Positions 35,491 to 43,370 of a DNA stretch of 64,000 nt are shown piece after piece. How positions within the stretch are numbered: the stretch's first letter is position 1; each line of letters begins with the position of its first letter. A program made the translations under genes and the position numbers. Source of the stretch: Azospirillum brasilense (GTDB lineage Bacteria > Pseudomonadota > Alphaproteobacteria > Azospirillales > Azospirillaceae); NCBI RefSeq assembly GCF_008365405.1, contig NZ_QOKV01000025.1, positions 1 through 64,000 of the forward strand, written 5' to 3'. The notes under the pieces were generated by a model. The model was not told where the DNA came from. It made no database searches and worked only from the letters and a program-made list of their open reading frames with translations.

Positions 35491-35568
35491 GCGAATTTTT
35501 CCCGGGCCACCGGAATTTTTCCGGGACTAAACATACGCGTGTGCGTGTGTAAGCGATTTTTACCCGGG
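35491..35568. promoter_or_regulatory. three imperfect direct repeats, candidate RHH operator
   Basis: GCGAATTTTTCCCGGG (35491-35506), CCGGAATTTTTCCGGG (35510-35525) and GCGATTTTTACCCGGG (35553-35568). They lie between the RHH gene and the divergent peptide gene. The middle copy contains the palindrome CCGGAA-TTT-TTCCGG. Confidence 0.5.
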
Positions 35569-35584
35569 CACGGGGCGTCCGGCA

Positions 35585-35600
35585 TGTGAAGTTCTTCACA
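35585..35600 (+). promoter_or_regulatory. perfect CRP-consensus site
   Basis: TGTGAAGTTCTTCACA matches the CRP consensus TGTGA-N6-TCACA exactly. It is 84 nt upstream of the ATG of the 64-aa peptide gene. A Crp-family regulator is encoded at 38184. Confidence 0.7.
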
Positions 35601-35624
35601 GTCCGGACGGGGCATTCCAGCCAA

Positions 35625-35663
35625 GGTTTCGACATACCGCAGTATTCGCGGTTTTTCGAAACC
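35625..35663 (+). promoter_or_regulatory. leader hairpin of the 64-aa peptide gene
   Basis: GGTTTCGACATACCGC and GCGGTTTTTCGAAACC form a 16-bp stem (14 matches) with a 7-nt loop, ending 7 nt before the AGGAG of the peptide gene. It could stabilise the mRNA or control access to the ribosome binding site. Confidence 0.5.
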
Positions 35664-35683
35664 CACGCCCAGGAGCTGTTCCC

Positions 35684-35878
35684 ATGACCGCCATCATCGA
35701 CCAGACCGCCCTCATCCGTGGTGCCGACGGCCGTCTCTTCGCCGTGACCGCCCAGGGCGTGACCGAGGTTGCCGAGCAGACCACCGCGCTGACCGCCGCC
35801 GCCCGCATCGGCGACCGCCGCGCCTTCAACAGCGACGACCACGAGGCCGCCCGCCACGCGATCACCCCGGGCCTCTGA
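35684..35878 (+). CDS. 64-aa peptide, candidate YcaO-TfuA substrate
   Basis: Reads MTAIIDQTALIRGADGRLFA at the N terminus and ends HAITPGL. It has no Cys, Trp, signal peptide or membrane segment; Ala and Thr are abundant. Codon choice is very biased (GCC, ACC, CGC), and it has a strong ribosome binding site (AGGAG, 8 nt), a leader hairpin and a perfect CRP site, so it should be well expressed. The YcaO gene starts 178 nt downstream on the same strand. It could be the ribosomal precursor modified by YcaO-TfuA, but no core motif is recognisable, so this is inference; it may be an unrelated small protein. Confidence 0.75.
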   Translation: MTAIIDQTALIRGADGRLFAVTAQGVTEVAEQTTALTAAARIGDRRAFNSDDHEAARHAITPGL

Positions 35879-36056
35879 TCGGCGGGGCGAACCTGCAGGG
35901 CCCACTGCTCGGGCCTGTTCTTCGGGCCGTGGCGGCCGGCGTTTTCCCTGACCGGCCTGCCACGGTCCCCGCCCGCCCCTTCGTCCTTCGCCGGTTTTCC
36001 GTCCGGCTCAACCACGGGCATACCAAGTCGGCATCCTACGGCGGAGACCCTCTTCC

Positions 36057-37331
36057 ATGCCCCTCGATTTCGTCCGCGGCATCGCCCGGGACCCGGCCAT
36101 GTCCGACCAGCCGCTCAAGGTCCACACCACCGGAACCCACCGGATCGCCACGCCGGACCAGACTCTGGCCCGCGTCACCCCCTTCCTTCCCGTCATGGGC
36201 ATCACGCGGGTGGCGAACGTCACGGGGCTGGACAGCGTGGGCATCCCGGTCGTGATGGTGACCCGGCCGAATTCCCGCTCCATCTCCGTCGCCCAGGGCA
36301 AGGGCGTGACGCTGGCCGCCGCCAAGGCGTCGGGTGTCATGGAGTCGATCGAGAGCTACCACGCCGAACGCATCACCCTGCCCCTGAAATTCGCCAGCTA
36401 CGACGAGCTGCGCTGGACCCATCGGGTGGTCGATGTCGCCCGCCTGCCGCGGCTGTCGACCAGCGCCTTCACCCCCCACACCCCGATGCTGTGGATCGAG
36501 GGCGACGACCTTCTGAGCGGCGGACGGAGGTGGGTGCCGTTCGAGACGGTGCATCTGAACTTCACGCTGCCGATGCCGCCGGGGTCCGGCTGCTTCCTCG
36601 CCGGGTCGAACGGGCTGGCCTCGGGCAACAGCCTCGCCGAGGCGACCGCGCACGCCATGACCGAACTGGTCGAGCGCGACGCCGCCACCCTGTGGCGCCT
36701 CGCCTCTCCGGAGGCCCAGGCCGCGACCCGCATCGATCCGGACAGCGTCGCCGACCCGGTCTGCCGCTCGCTGCTCGACCGCTTCGACGACGCGGGAGTC
36801 GCGGTCGGCCTGTGGGACATCACCAGCGACATCGGCCTGCCGGCCATCCTCTGCCGCATCGCGACGCGGGAGGACGCGCCGCAGCACAGCATCCGTCCGG
36901 CCATGGGCATGGGCTGCCACGCCGCGCGGGAGGTCGCTCTGTCCCGCGCCCTGACCGAAGCGGCGCAGAGCCGGCTGACCTTCATCGCCGGGGCGCGCGA
37001 CGACATGCCCCGCTCCGAATACGAACGCCACCTCGACCCGGCGCAGCACGCGCGCTGGACGGCGCTGATCACCGAGGACACCGGGCGCCGTGACTTCGCT
37101 ACCATCCCCAGCCTCGCCGGGCGCACCGTCGAGGAGGATCTGGCCTGCCAGCTCGCCCGGCTGCGCGCCGCCGGCATCGAAGAGGCCGTGGCGGTGGACC
37201 TGACCAAGCCGGAGTTCGGCATCGCCGTGGTCCGTCTGGTCATTCCCGGCCTGGAGGGGCTGGACTCCTCCCCGGACTACGCGATGGGCGCAAGGGCGCG
37301 CGCCGCGGCCGGCGTCTGGGATCGGGCATAG
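36057..37331 (+). CDS. YcaO-domain protein (TfuA-associated)
   Basis: A 424-aa YcaO enzyme, ATP-dependent and acting on amide backbones. In TfuA-paired systems it makes thioamides, for instance in McrA of methanogens and in thioviridamide. ATP/Mg-binding blocks are visible: KASGVMESIESYHAE (Glu96, Glu99, Glu104) and NGLASGNSLAEATAHAMTELVERDA (Glu203, Glu206). It has no PxPxP C terminus of azoline-forming cyclodehydratases and no fused E1-like domain. Start 36057 has GGAGA upstream at 10 nt; 36099 is an alternative. TfuA follows after 28 nt. No transporter, protease or tailoring enzyme is adjacent. Confidence 0.93.
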   Translation: MPLDFVRGIARDPAMSDQPLKVHTTGTHRIATPDQTLARVTPFLPVMGITRVANVTGLDSVGIPVVMVTRPNSRSISVAQGKGVTLAAAKASGVMESIESYHAERITLPLKFASYDELRWTHRVVDVARLPRLSTSAFTPHTPMLWIEGDDLLSGGRRWVPFETVHLNFTLPMPPGSGCFLAGSNGLASGNSLAEATAHAMTELVERDAATLWRLASPEAQAATRIDPDSVADPVCRSLLDRFDDAGVAVGLWDITSDIGLPAILCRIATREDAPQHSIRPAMGMGCHAAREVALSRALTEAAQSRLTFIAGARDDMPRSEYERHLDPAQHARWTALITEDTGRRDFATIPSLAGRTVEEDLACQLARLRAAGIEEAVAVDLTKPEFGIAVVRLVIPGLEGLDSSPDYAMGARARAAAGVWDRA

Positions 37332-37359
37332 TGTCGTGAGTGCGAAGGCGGAGAATCCC

Positions 37360-38127
37360 ATGCAGACGCCGGACGGCCTTTACGTCTTCCTCGGCCCCAC
37401 CCTGCCCCGCGCCGGCGCGTCCCGGATTTTGGACGCCACCTATCTGCCGCCGGTCGCCCAGGGCGACGTCATCCGGCTGTGCGAGCGCAGGCCGCGGGCG
37501 ATCGGCATCGTGGACGGCTATTTCGAGAACATCCCGTCCGTCTGGCACAAGGAGATCCTGCACGCCATCCACCAGGGGGTGGCGGTGTTCGGGTCCTCCA
37601 GCATGGGCGCCCTGCGCGCCGCGGAGTTGCATCCCTTCGGCATGATCGGCGTCGGCGCGGTCTTCGAAGCCTTCCGCGACGGGCGGCTGGAGGACGATGA
37701 CGAGGTGGCGGTGATCCACGGCCCGGCGGAACTCGGTTACCCCGGCCTGTCCGAAGCCATGGTGAACATCCGCCGCACCCTGGCCGACGCCGCGCAGGAG
37801 GGCATCGTCCCCGCCGCCACGGCGCGGCGGCTGGAGGCCATCGCCAAGGCCCTGCCCTATCGGGAGCGCGGCTATGGCCGGGTGCTCCGCCTCGCCGCCG
37901 CCGAGGGGCTGCCGGAGGAGGAACTCGCCGATTTCCGCCATTGGCTGCCCAACGGACGGATCGACCAGAAGCGGGAGGACGCGCTGGACCTGCTCCAGAC
38001 CATGCGCCGCTGGGCCGCGGGCGGCGGGCGGGCGCCCGAGGCGCGGTTCCATTTCGAGCACACCGTCCTGTGGGACCGCGCCCTGCGCGACGGCGCGCCT
38101 CTCCAGGCGGCGAATCCGCTGGACTGA
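37360..38127 (+). CDS. TfuA-like protein
   Basis: A 255-aa partner of the upstream YcaO. The TfuA core is clear: YVFLGPTLPRAGA, YLPPVAQGDVIRL, IGIVDGYFENIPSVWHKEIL, AVFGSSSMGALRAAELHPFGMIGVGAVFEAF and EVAVIHGPAELGYPGLSEAMVNIR. In known systems TfuA helps YcaO install sulfur, possibly by recruiting or hydrolysing a sulfur donor. The ATG at 37360 has GGAGA 5 nt upstream; the longer GTG start (37336) has no such site. The Crp gene follows after 56 nt. Confidence 0.93.
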   Translation: MQTPDGLYVFLGPTLPRAGASRILDATYLPPVAQGDVIRLCERRPRAIGIVDGYFENIPSVWHKEILHAIHQGVAVFGSSSMGALRAAELHPFGMIGVGAVFEAFRDGRLEDDDEVAVIHGPAELGYPGLSEAMVNIRRTLADAAQEGIVPAATARRLEAIAKALPYRERGYGRVLRLAAAEGLPEEELADFRHWLPNGRIDQKREDALDLLQTMRRWAAGGGRAPEARFHFEHTVLWDRALRDGAPLQAANPLD

Positions 38128-38183
38128 TCGTCCGCCGGGTGCCATCAACGGTCCGACGGCACTCAACCGGGATCGCGAACGCC

Positions 38184-38894
38184 ATGGCCTTACTGAAGGA
38201 CGTCGCCGGCATCCTGCGGCGCAACCGAATGTTGGGGGTTCTCGACGACGCCCGGATGCAGGAGCTGGTCGCGCTGGGCCGGGTGTCGCGGTTCAGCGAA
38301 AACCAGACCGTCTTCAGCAAGGGCGATCCCGGTGATTGCCTGTACGCCATCATGAAGGGGCAGATCGCCGTCTCGACCTCGTCCGAGGACGGCAAGACGA
38401 TGCTGCTCAACATCCTGAACCCCGGCGACGTGCTGGGGGAGATCGCGCTGATCGACGGGAAGGACCGCACCGCCGGGGCGACCGCGCTGCGCCCGGCGGA
38501 ACTGTTCCGCATCGACCGTCCGGAATTCATCTCCTTCCTGGAACGGCACCCCTCCCTATGCATCCGGATGATGGGCGTGCTGTGCGAACGGTTGCGCTGG
38601 GTGTCGGAGAACATCGAGGATGCGGTCTTTCACGACGTGCCGCGCCGGCTGGCCCGGCGTATCCTGTTGCTCTGCGATACTTATGGGCAGAAGACGCCCG
38701 CCGGCTTGCGGATCAACCAGCCCGTGTCACAAGAAGCCCTGGCGGCAATGCTGGGTGTCACCCGGGAGATGGTGAACAAAAGTCTGCGTGCACTGCGCAA
38801 CTCCGAGGCTATTACCTATAACAAAGGTTTTATCGTCGTCACCAATCTGTACATGCTGAAGGACATGGCGGGAGAGTCGGGTGACGTGCCGTAA
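38184..38894 (+). CDS. Crp/Fnr-family transcriptional regulator
   Basis: A 236-aa regulator with a cyclic-nucleotide-binding domain (about 20-135; PGDVLGEIALIDGKDRTAGATAL carries the phosphate-binding GE...RTA pattern) and a Crp-type HTH (QPVSQEALAAMLGVTREMVNKSLRAL, about 175-200). No N-terminal cysteines, so it is not an oxygen-sensing Fnr. It follows tfuA by 56 nt on the same strand. A perfect CRP consensus site lies upstream of the 64-aa peptide gene, and a cyclase gene lies just beyond. The ribosome binding site is weak. Confidence 0.93.
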   Translation: MALLKDVAGILRRNRMLGVLDDARMQELVALGRVSRFSENQTVFSKGDPGDCLYAIMKGQIAVSTSSEDGKTMLLNILNPGDVLGEIALIDGKDRTAGATALRPAELFRIDRPEFISFLERHPSLCIRMMGVLCERLRWVSENIEDAVFHDVPRRLARRILLLCDTYGQKTPAGLRINQPVSQEALAAMLGVTREMVNKSLRALRNSEAITYNKGFIVVTNLYMLKDMAGESGDVP

Positions 38895-38998
38895 GGCTGC
38901 CCTGCACGTCTGAGGAGTTTTATCGTCGCAAATTTTTTCAATCGCGCTATATTGGCTCGTGGTTTCAAACACGGCTGACATTCAAGGAATACAGGGCT

Positions 38999-39385
38999 AT
39001 GTCGGGTCAGGATTCGCAGGCGTCCAACGCTCCATCGCCGCTGAGCGCCATCCCGCTGGTGGCGCGCACCGTCAAGCTGTTCGGGCGTCCGACGCAGCTT
39101 CGTCTGGAACCCTCCTATTGGGAAGCGTTGGACGACATCTGCCACCGGGAAGACCTGACCGTGGACGAGCTGTGCAGCGACCTCAAGGATCGCCTCGATT
39201 CGCAGTCCCGGCGGTCGCGCGGGGTTGCCGTGTCGCTCGCCAACGCGGTCCGTGTGTTCATCGTCGGCTATTACCGCAAGGCGGCGACCGAGAAAGGTCA
39301 CGACCGCGCCGGCCATGGCCGCGGCGATCCCTTCGTCAGCACGCCCTTCGACCTGCCTCCGGCCCAGCCCGCCAAGGAAGGCTGA
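38999..39385 (+). CDS. ribbon-helix-helix regulator
   Basis: A 128-aa RHH_4-type protein (VARTVKLFGRPTQLRLEPSYWEALDDICHREDLTVDELCSDLKDRL, then SLANAVRVFIVGYYRKAA) with a Pro-rich tail. It shares the order and spacing of the RHH protein at 35144, so the two RHH genes bracket the peptide-YcaO-TfuA-Crp set. AAGGA lies upstream of the ATG. The 100-nt region before it is AT-rich (AAATTTTTTCAATCGCGCTATATTGG) and probably holds its promoter. Confidence 0.88.
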   Translation: MSGQDSQASNAPSPLSAIPLVARTVKLFGRPTQLRLEPSYWEALDDICHREDLTVDELCSDLKDRLDSQSRRSRGVAVSLANAVRVFIVGYYRKAATEKGHDRAGHGRGDPFVSTPFDLPPAQPAKEG

Positions 39386-39600
39386 GCCCCCGGCGGCATT
39401 CCGCTGAACCGCGCGTATGCCGACAACAGGACGGTCTTCGCTCCTCGTCTGTGAGGAATTGCCGCGTCCGATTGAACGACGCAACGTCCGGCTTGCTCCG
39501 CGACGGGATTTGGTGTGTTGATCGGTCCAGCGGCATAGCCACGGTCGGCTGACCGGGCCCCCTAGGCCGCCCCTCCCGTCCACCGCGGAGCCGACCGTTC

Positions 39601-41643
39601 ATGAGCGGGATCCAGCCGTCCGCCATCAGACCGACCCTCGCCCGCTGGCTCCGGGACCGTCCCTTCCTGTCCGGCCTTGCCGCCCTTCTGTTCCTCATGG
39701 CGGTTCTGGGCACGGTGATGCTCTACAACTACCTGCTGTTCCACCTCTGTGCTGAGCTGTTCGCCGTCGCCATCTCCATGACGATCTTCACGATCGCCTG
39801 GAACACGCGCGACACCAACCAATCGCCCTTCCTCGCCTTCGTCGGCCTGTCCATGCCCGGCATCGCGTTGCTGGACCTGCTGCACGCCATTGCCTTTCCC
39901 GGCATGAACGTCATCGGCGAGGCCAATTCCAATCAGTCCACCCAGCTCTGGATCGCCGCCCGCGGCCTTCAGGCCATGGTTTTCCTGGCCGCGCCGTTGC
40001 TGATCGAGAGGCGGCTGCGCGCGGGCGACGTGCTGCTGATCCAGGCCGCGGCCGTGGCCTGCGCGCTGCTGTCGATCTTCACCTTCGCAATCATGCCGGA
40101 CAGCTTTGTTCCGGGCGTTGGGCTGACCTCCTTCAAGGTGGGCGCCGAATACACGTTCAGCGCCGCGGCGGTCGTCGCCTGCCTGCTGCTGGGCCGCAAG
40201 CGTCGGCAGTTCGAGCCCAGGGTGTTCGGCCTGACCTTCGCCGGCATTGCTCTGCTGGCCCCGCAGGAGCTGATCTTCACGCTCTACACCGACCCCCACG
40301 GGGCGATGAACGCGCTGGGTCATTTCATCAAGATCCTGTCCTTCTATTTGCTGTACCGGGCGATCATCGTCACCGCGCTGCAAAACCCCTACGACCTCGC
40401 CTTCTACCGGATGCGCCGCAGCGAGGAGGCCCTGCGCGATCATCTGAGCGGGCTCGAATCGCTGATCGCCACCCGCACCGCCGAGTTGCGCGAGAGCGAG
40501 GCGCGTTGGCGGGCGCTTCTGGAATGCTCCAACGACTGGTTCTGGGAAACCGACGAGCGCGGGCGCTTCACCGCCCTGTCGCCGCGGGCACAGGAATCCA
40601 CCGGGCGCGGCGGGGCGGAGCTCCTGGGCTTCACCCACGCGGATCTTCTGGACCGCAACCGTCCGGAAGAGGATTTCCCCGCCCTGGCCGAGGCCTTGCA
40701 CCGAAGGGAGCCCTTCCGCCGCCTGTCTTTCCCGCTGGCCTCGCCGGGGGGAAGCGCGCGCTGGGTGATGGTCAGCGGCACGCCGCGCTATGACGGCAAC
40801 GGCACCTTTCTCGGCTACCGCGGCACCACCAGCGACATCAGCGCGCGGCGCCAGTCCGCGGAAGCGGCGCGGCAGAAGCAGACCATGGCGGCGCTCGGCA
40901 GCCTCGTCGGAGGCCTTGCCCACGAGATCAACAACCTGTTGCAACCGGTCATCAGCTTGTCCGAGTTGGCCCGCGGCCGGGTCGGAGAGGACCGCAAGCT
41001 CCACGCCTATCTGAACGCCATCCACGACAGCGGGGTGAAAGCACGCACAATCATGCGCGACGTCCTCCAGTTCGCCCGCGTCGAGGTGGCCGAGTCGCCG
41101 CCGGGCAACCTGGAGGAGGCCGTGCATTCCGCCCTGGAACTCGCCGCCCCCTCGATGCCGGTGTCCGTCGAGGCACGCACGCGGCTGGAGCCCGGCCTGA
41201 AGGCGGTGACGATCACCGCGACCGAACTGACCCAGATCCTTCTCAACCTGATCCAGAACGCCCGCGATGCCATGCCGCAGGGTGGCACCCTGACGATCGG
41301 CGCCCATTCCCTGAGCCTGAGGGAACGGGAGGCGTCCCGTCGCCAGCTCGGCGAAGGCGACTACGTGCGGCTGACCGTCGCCGACACCGGGACCGGGATG
41401 GACGAGGCGACGCGCCAGCGCGTGTTCGACCCCTTCTTCACCACCAAACCGGTCGGGAAAGGGACGGGGCTTGGGCTTTCGGTGGTATATGGTATCGTTA
41501 GGAACGGGGGCGGCGACATTCTGGTCGAAAGCACTCCCGGACGCGGAACGTCCTTCATCATCGACCTGCCCACCGCCCCGACCGGCGGACCGGGCCAAAC
41601 GACACATGGGATGCTGGTTCATGGCGAAGGTGCTGGTCGTTGA
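39601..41643 (+). CDS. MASE3-PAS sensor histidine kinase
   Basis: A 680-aa membrane sensor. A MASE3 input domain of several helices (about 20-260; HLCAELFAVAISMTIFTIAWN, FLAFVGLSMPGIALLDLLHAIAF) is followed by a PAS domain (about 300-415), HisKA with His441 (GGLAHEINNLLQP) and HATPase (NLIQNARDAMPQGG, DTGTGM, GTGLGLSVVYGIV). The last 23 nt overlap the receiver gene downstream, so the pair is one signalling unit. The signal is unknown. Confidence 0.92.
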   Translation: MSGIQPSAIRPTLARWLRDRPFLSGLAALLFLMAVLGTVMLYNYLLFHLCAELFAVAISMTIFTIAWNTRDTNQSPFLAFVGLSMPGIALLDLLHAIAFPGMNVIGEANSNQSTQLWIAARGLQAMVFLAAPLLIERRLRAGDVLLIQAAAVACALLSIFTFAIMPDSFVPGVGLTSFKVGAEYTFSAAAVVACLLLGRKRRQFEPRVFGLTFAGIALLAPQELIFTLYTDPHGAMNALGHFIKILSFYLLYRAIIVTALQNPYDLAFYRMRRSEEALRDHLSGLESLIATRTAELRESEARWRALLECSNDWFWETDERGRFTALSPRAQESTGRGGAELLGFTHADLLDRNRPEEDFPALAEALHRREPFRRLSFPLASPGGSARWVMVSGTPRYDGNGTFLGYRGTTSDISARRQSAEAARQKQTMAALGSLVGGLAHEINNLLQPVISLSELARGRVGEDRKLHAYLNAIHDSGVKARTIMRDVLQFARVEVAESPPGNLEEAVHSALELAAPSMPVSVEARTRLEPGLKAVTITATELTQILLNLIQNARDAMPQGGTLTIGAHSLSLREREASRRQLGEGDYVRLTVADTGTGMDEATRQRVFDPFFTTKPVGKGTGLGLSVVYGIVRNGGGDILVESTPGRGTSFIIDLPTAPTGGPGQTTHGMLVHGEGAGR

Positions 41644-42016
41644 GGATTCGGCCGCCGTGCGGCTGGCGGTCACCGAAGTGATCGAACAGGCCGGCCACGA
41701 TGTCGTGGAGGCGGAAAACGGCCGCGTCGCCATCGCCCTGCTGGACGGCGGGGCGATCTTCGACCTGATCGTCACGGACGTGCTGATGCCCGAGGCCGAC
41801 GGGGTGGAGGTCATCAAGGCCGCGCGCACCCGCAACCCCGGCGGAAAGGTGCTCGCCATGTCCGGCGGGGCGCCCAACCTGCCCGCGGGCTATGCCCTGA
41901 AGATGGCCGAGATGTTCGCGGCGGACGCCGTGCTCTACAAACCCTTCCTGAACGAGGAACTGCGCAAGGCCGTGGCCCGCCTGCTGTCCACGGCGGGGGA
42001 GTCGGAACCCGGCTGA
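41621..42016 (+). CDS. single-domain response regulator
   Basis: A 131-aa stand-alone receiver (MAKVLVVEDSAAVRLAV) with acidic pocket, phospho-acceptor Asp53 (DLIVTDVLMPEADG) and the conserved lysine in VLYKPF. No output domain. It overlaps the kinase gene by 23 nt and is the likely target of that kinase. Its stop codon is the first TGA of the 16-bp tandem repeat that follows. Confidence 0.92.
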   Translation: MAKVLVVEDSAAVRLAVTEVIEQAGHDVVEAENGRVAIALLDGGAIFDLIVTDVLMPEADGVEVIKAARTRNPGGKVLAMSGGAPNLPAGYALKMAEMFAADAVLYKPFLNEELRKAVARLLSTAGESEPG

Positions 42017-42080
42017 AAAGGGGACCGGCTGAAAAGGGGGCCGGCTGAAAAGGGGGCCGGCTGAAAAGGGGGCCGGCTGA
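42009..42080. repeat. 16-bp tandem repeat, 4.5 copies
   Basis: Unit CCGGCTGAAAAGGGGG, repeated head to tail across 72 bp with one change (GGGGA in the first copy). It begins inside the last codons of the receiver gene. Confidence 0.92.
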
Positions 42081-42406
42081 CAGCGGAGCCATGTCCTCAC
42101 GCTGTTGCTCCGGACACACGGCAACACCTCCACCGCTCTCCGGCGGCCATCGGTCCCCTTGACCGAAGTTATCCACAAAATGGTGCATAAGATGGTGGAT
42201 AAGGCTGTTGAACCTTCGGTCCCGCCTGCCCGCCGCAGGGGTGCCGGGAAAGGCCCTTGAATCGGCGCCGATTCGGGAGGCGCCACCCCGAACGGCCAGG
42301 AACGGCGCACCCCTTGCACCCTCCACTACCCCTAAGATGGGCTGGTTCGCTCCGTCCCCCCTCGCCACTATGAGACCATGCATTGCGATGGTGGAAAGGA
42401 CGGCGG
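42081..42406. other. intergenic region before the epimerase gene
   Basis: Apart from the DnaA-box-like cluster there is no supportable gene in this stretch. It should also hold the epimerase promoter, not identified. Confidence 0.5.
42169..42202. promoter_or_regulatory. DnaA-box-like cluster
   Basis: A perfect DnaA box TTATCCACA (42169-42177) and, on the other strand, TTATGCACC (42182-42190) and TTATCCACC (42194-42202), all in 34 bp. The outer two form an inverted repeat. The role is unknown. Confidence 0.45.
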
Positions 42407-43354
42407 ATGGCCCATTTTCTCGTGACCGGCGGCTGCGGATTCATCGGATCGCATCTGGCCGACCGGCTGATCGGCGACGGGCACCGGGTCACCATCCTGG
42501 ACGACATGAGCACCGGCCGGCTGGAGAACAAGCCGCTTCTGGCGAAGCTGGTGGTCGGCGACGTCGCCGATCCGGACGCGGTTCATCAGGCGATGCAGGG
42601 GGTGGACGGCGTGTTCCATCTGGCCGCCGTCGCCTCCGTCCAGCGCTCGCGCGAATTGTGGGCGGAAACCCACCGCACCAACCTGTCGGGCACCGTCACC
42701 GTCTTCGAGGCGGCGCGCGGCGCCCGCAACGGCAACCCGGTGCCGGTGGTCTACGCCTCCTCCGCCGCGGTCTACGGCGACAACACGGCCACCCCGCTGC
42801 GCGAGGACGCAACGACGCGCCCGCTGTCCGCCTATGGCGTGGACAAGCTGGGCTGCGAACTGCACGCCAACGTCGCTTGGGCCATTCATGGGGTGCCGAC
42901 GACGGGCTTTCGCTTCTTCAACGTCTACGGGCCGCGGCAGGACCCGTCCTCCCCCTATTCCGGGGTGATCTCGATCTTCGCCCGCCGTGTGGCGCAGGGC
43001 GAGGACGTGACGATCTTCGGGGACGGCGAGCAGGTGCGCGACTTCGTCTTCGTCGGCGACGTCGTGCGCTTCCTCGTAAAAGCGATGGAGATCAAGGCGA
43101 TGGAGCGCCAATCCCGGGGGGCGGAGGTCTTCAACCTGTGCACCGGCCGCCCGACCTCGCTCCTGATGCTGCTTGAGGTGTTGCAGGAGCTGTGCGCCAG
43201 CCGGGTGCGCCGCCTGCATCAGCCGGCACGGGCGGGCGACATCCGCGTGTCGATCGGCGACCCGGCCCGGCTGCGCGCCACCTTCGGCGAGGGCTGCCGG
43301 TTCGGCCTGCTGCAAGGGCTGAGCGCGACCCTGACCGGGGAGATGCCGCGGTAA
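42407..43354 (+). CDS. NAD-dependent epimerase/dehydratase (UDP-glucose 4-epimerase-like)
   Basis: A 315-aa extended short-chain dehydrogenase. The NAD motif GGCGFIGS is at 8-15, FHLAAVASVQRS follows, and the catalytic YxxxK is in SAYGVDKLG with the serine of YASSAAVYGD. FRFFNVYGPRQDPSSPYSGVI and the FGDGEQVRDFVFVGDVV block are typical of nucleotide-sugar epimerases. Start at 42407 with AAAGGA 6 nt upstream. It probably acts in surface polysaccharide synthesis, but no glycosyltransferase is adjacent. Confidence 0.9.
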   Translation: MAHFLVTGGCGFIGSHLADRLIGDGHRVTILDDMSTGRLENKPLLAKLVVGDVADPDAVHQAMQGVDGVFHLAAVASVQRSRELWAETHRTNLSGTVTVFEAARGARNGNPVPVVYASSAAVYGDNTATPLREDATTRPLSAYGVDKLGCELHANVAWAIHGVPTTGFRFFNVYGPRQDPSSPYSGVISIFARRVAQGEDVTIFGDGEQVRDFVFVGDVVRFLVKAMEIKAMERQSRGAEVFNLCTGRPTSLLMLLEVLQELCASRVRRLHQPARAGDIRVSIGDPARLRATFGEGCRFGLLQGLSATLTGEMPR

Positions 43355-43370
43355 ACCCGCGGCCCTCTCC

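Noticed and set aside
35929..36255. Alternative peptide precursor ORF before the YcaO gene
   Set aside because: It has a GTG start without a ribosome binding site and overlaps the YcaO gene in another frame; its wording is that of a shadow.
42009..42080. CRISPR array
   Set aside because: The 16-bp units are head to tail with no spacers and no cas genes, so it is a simple tandem repeat.
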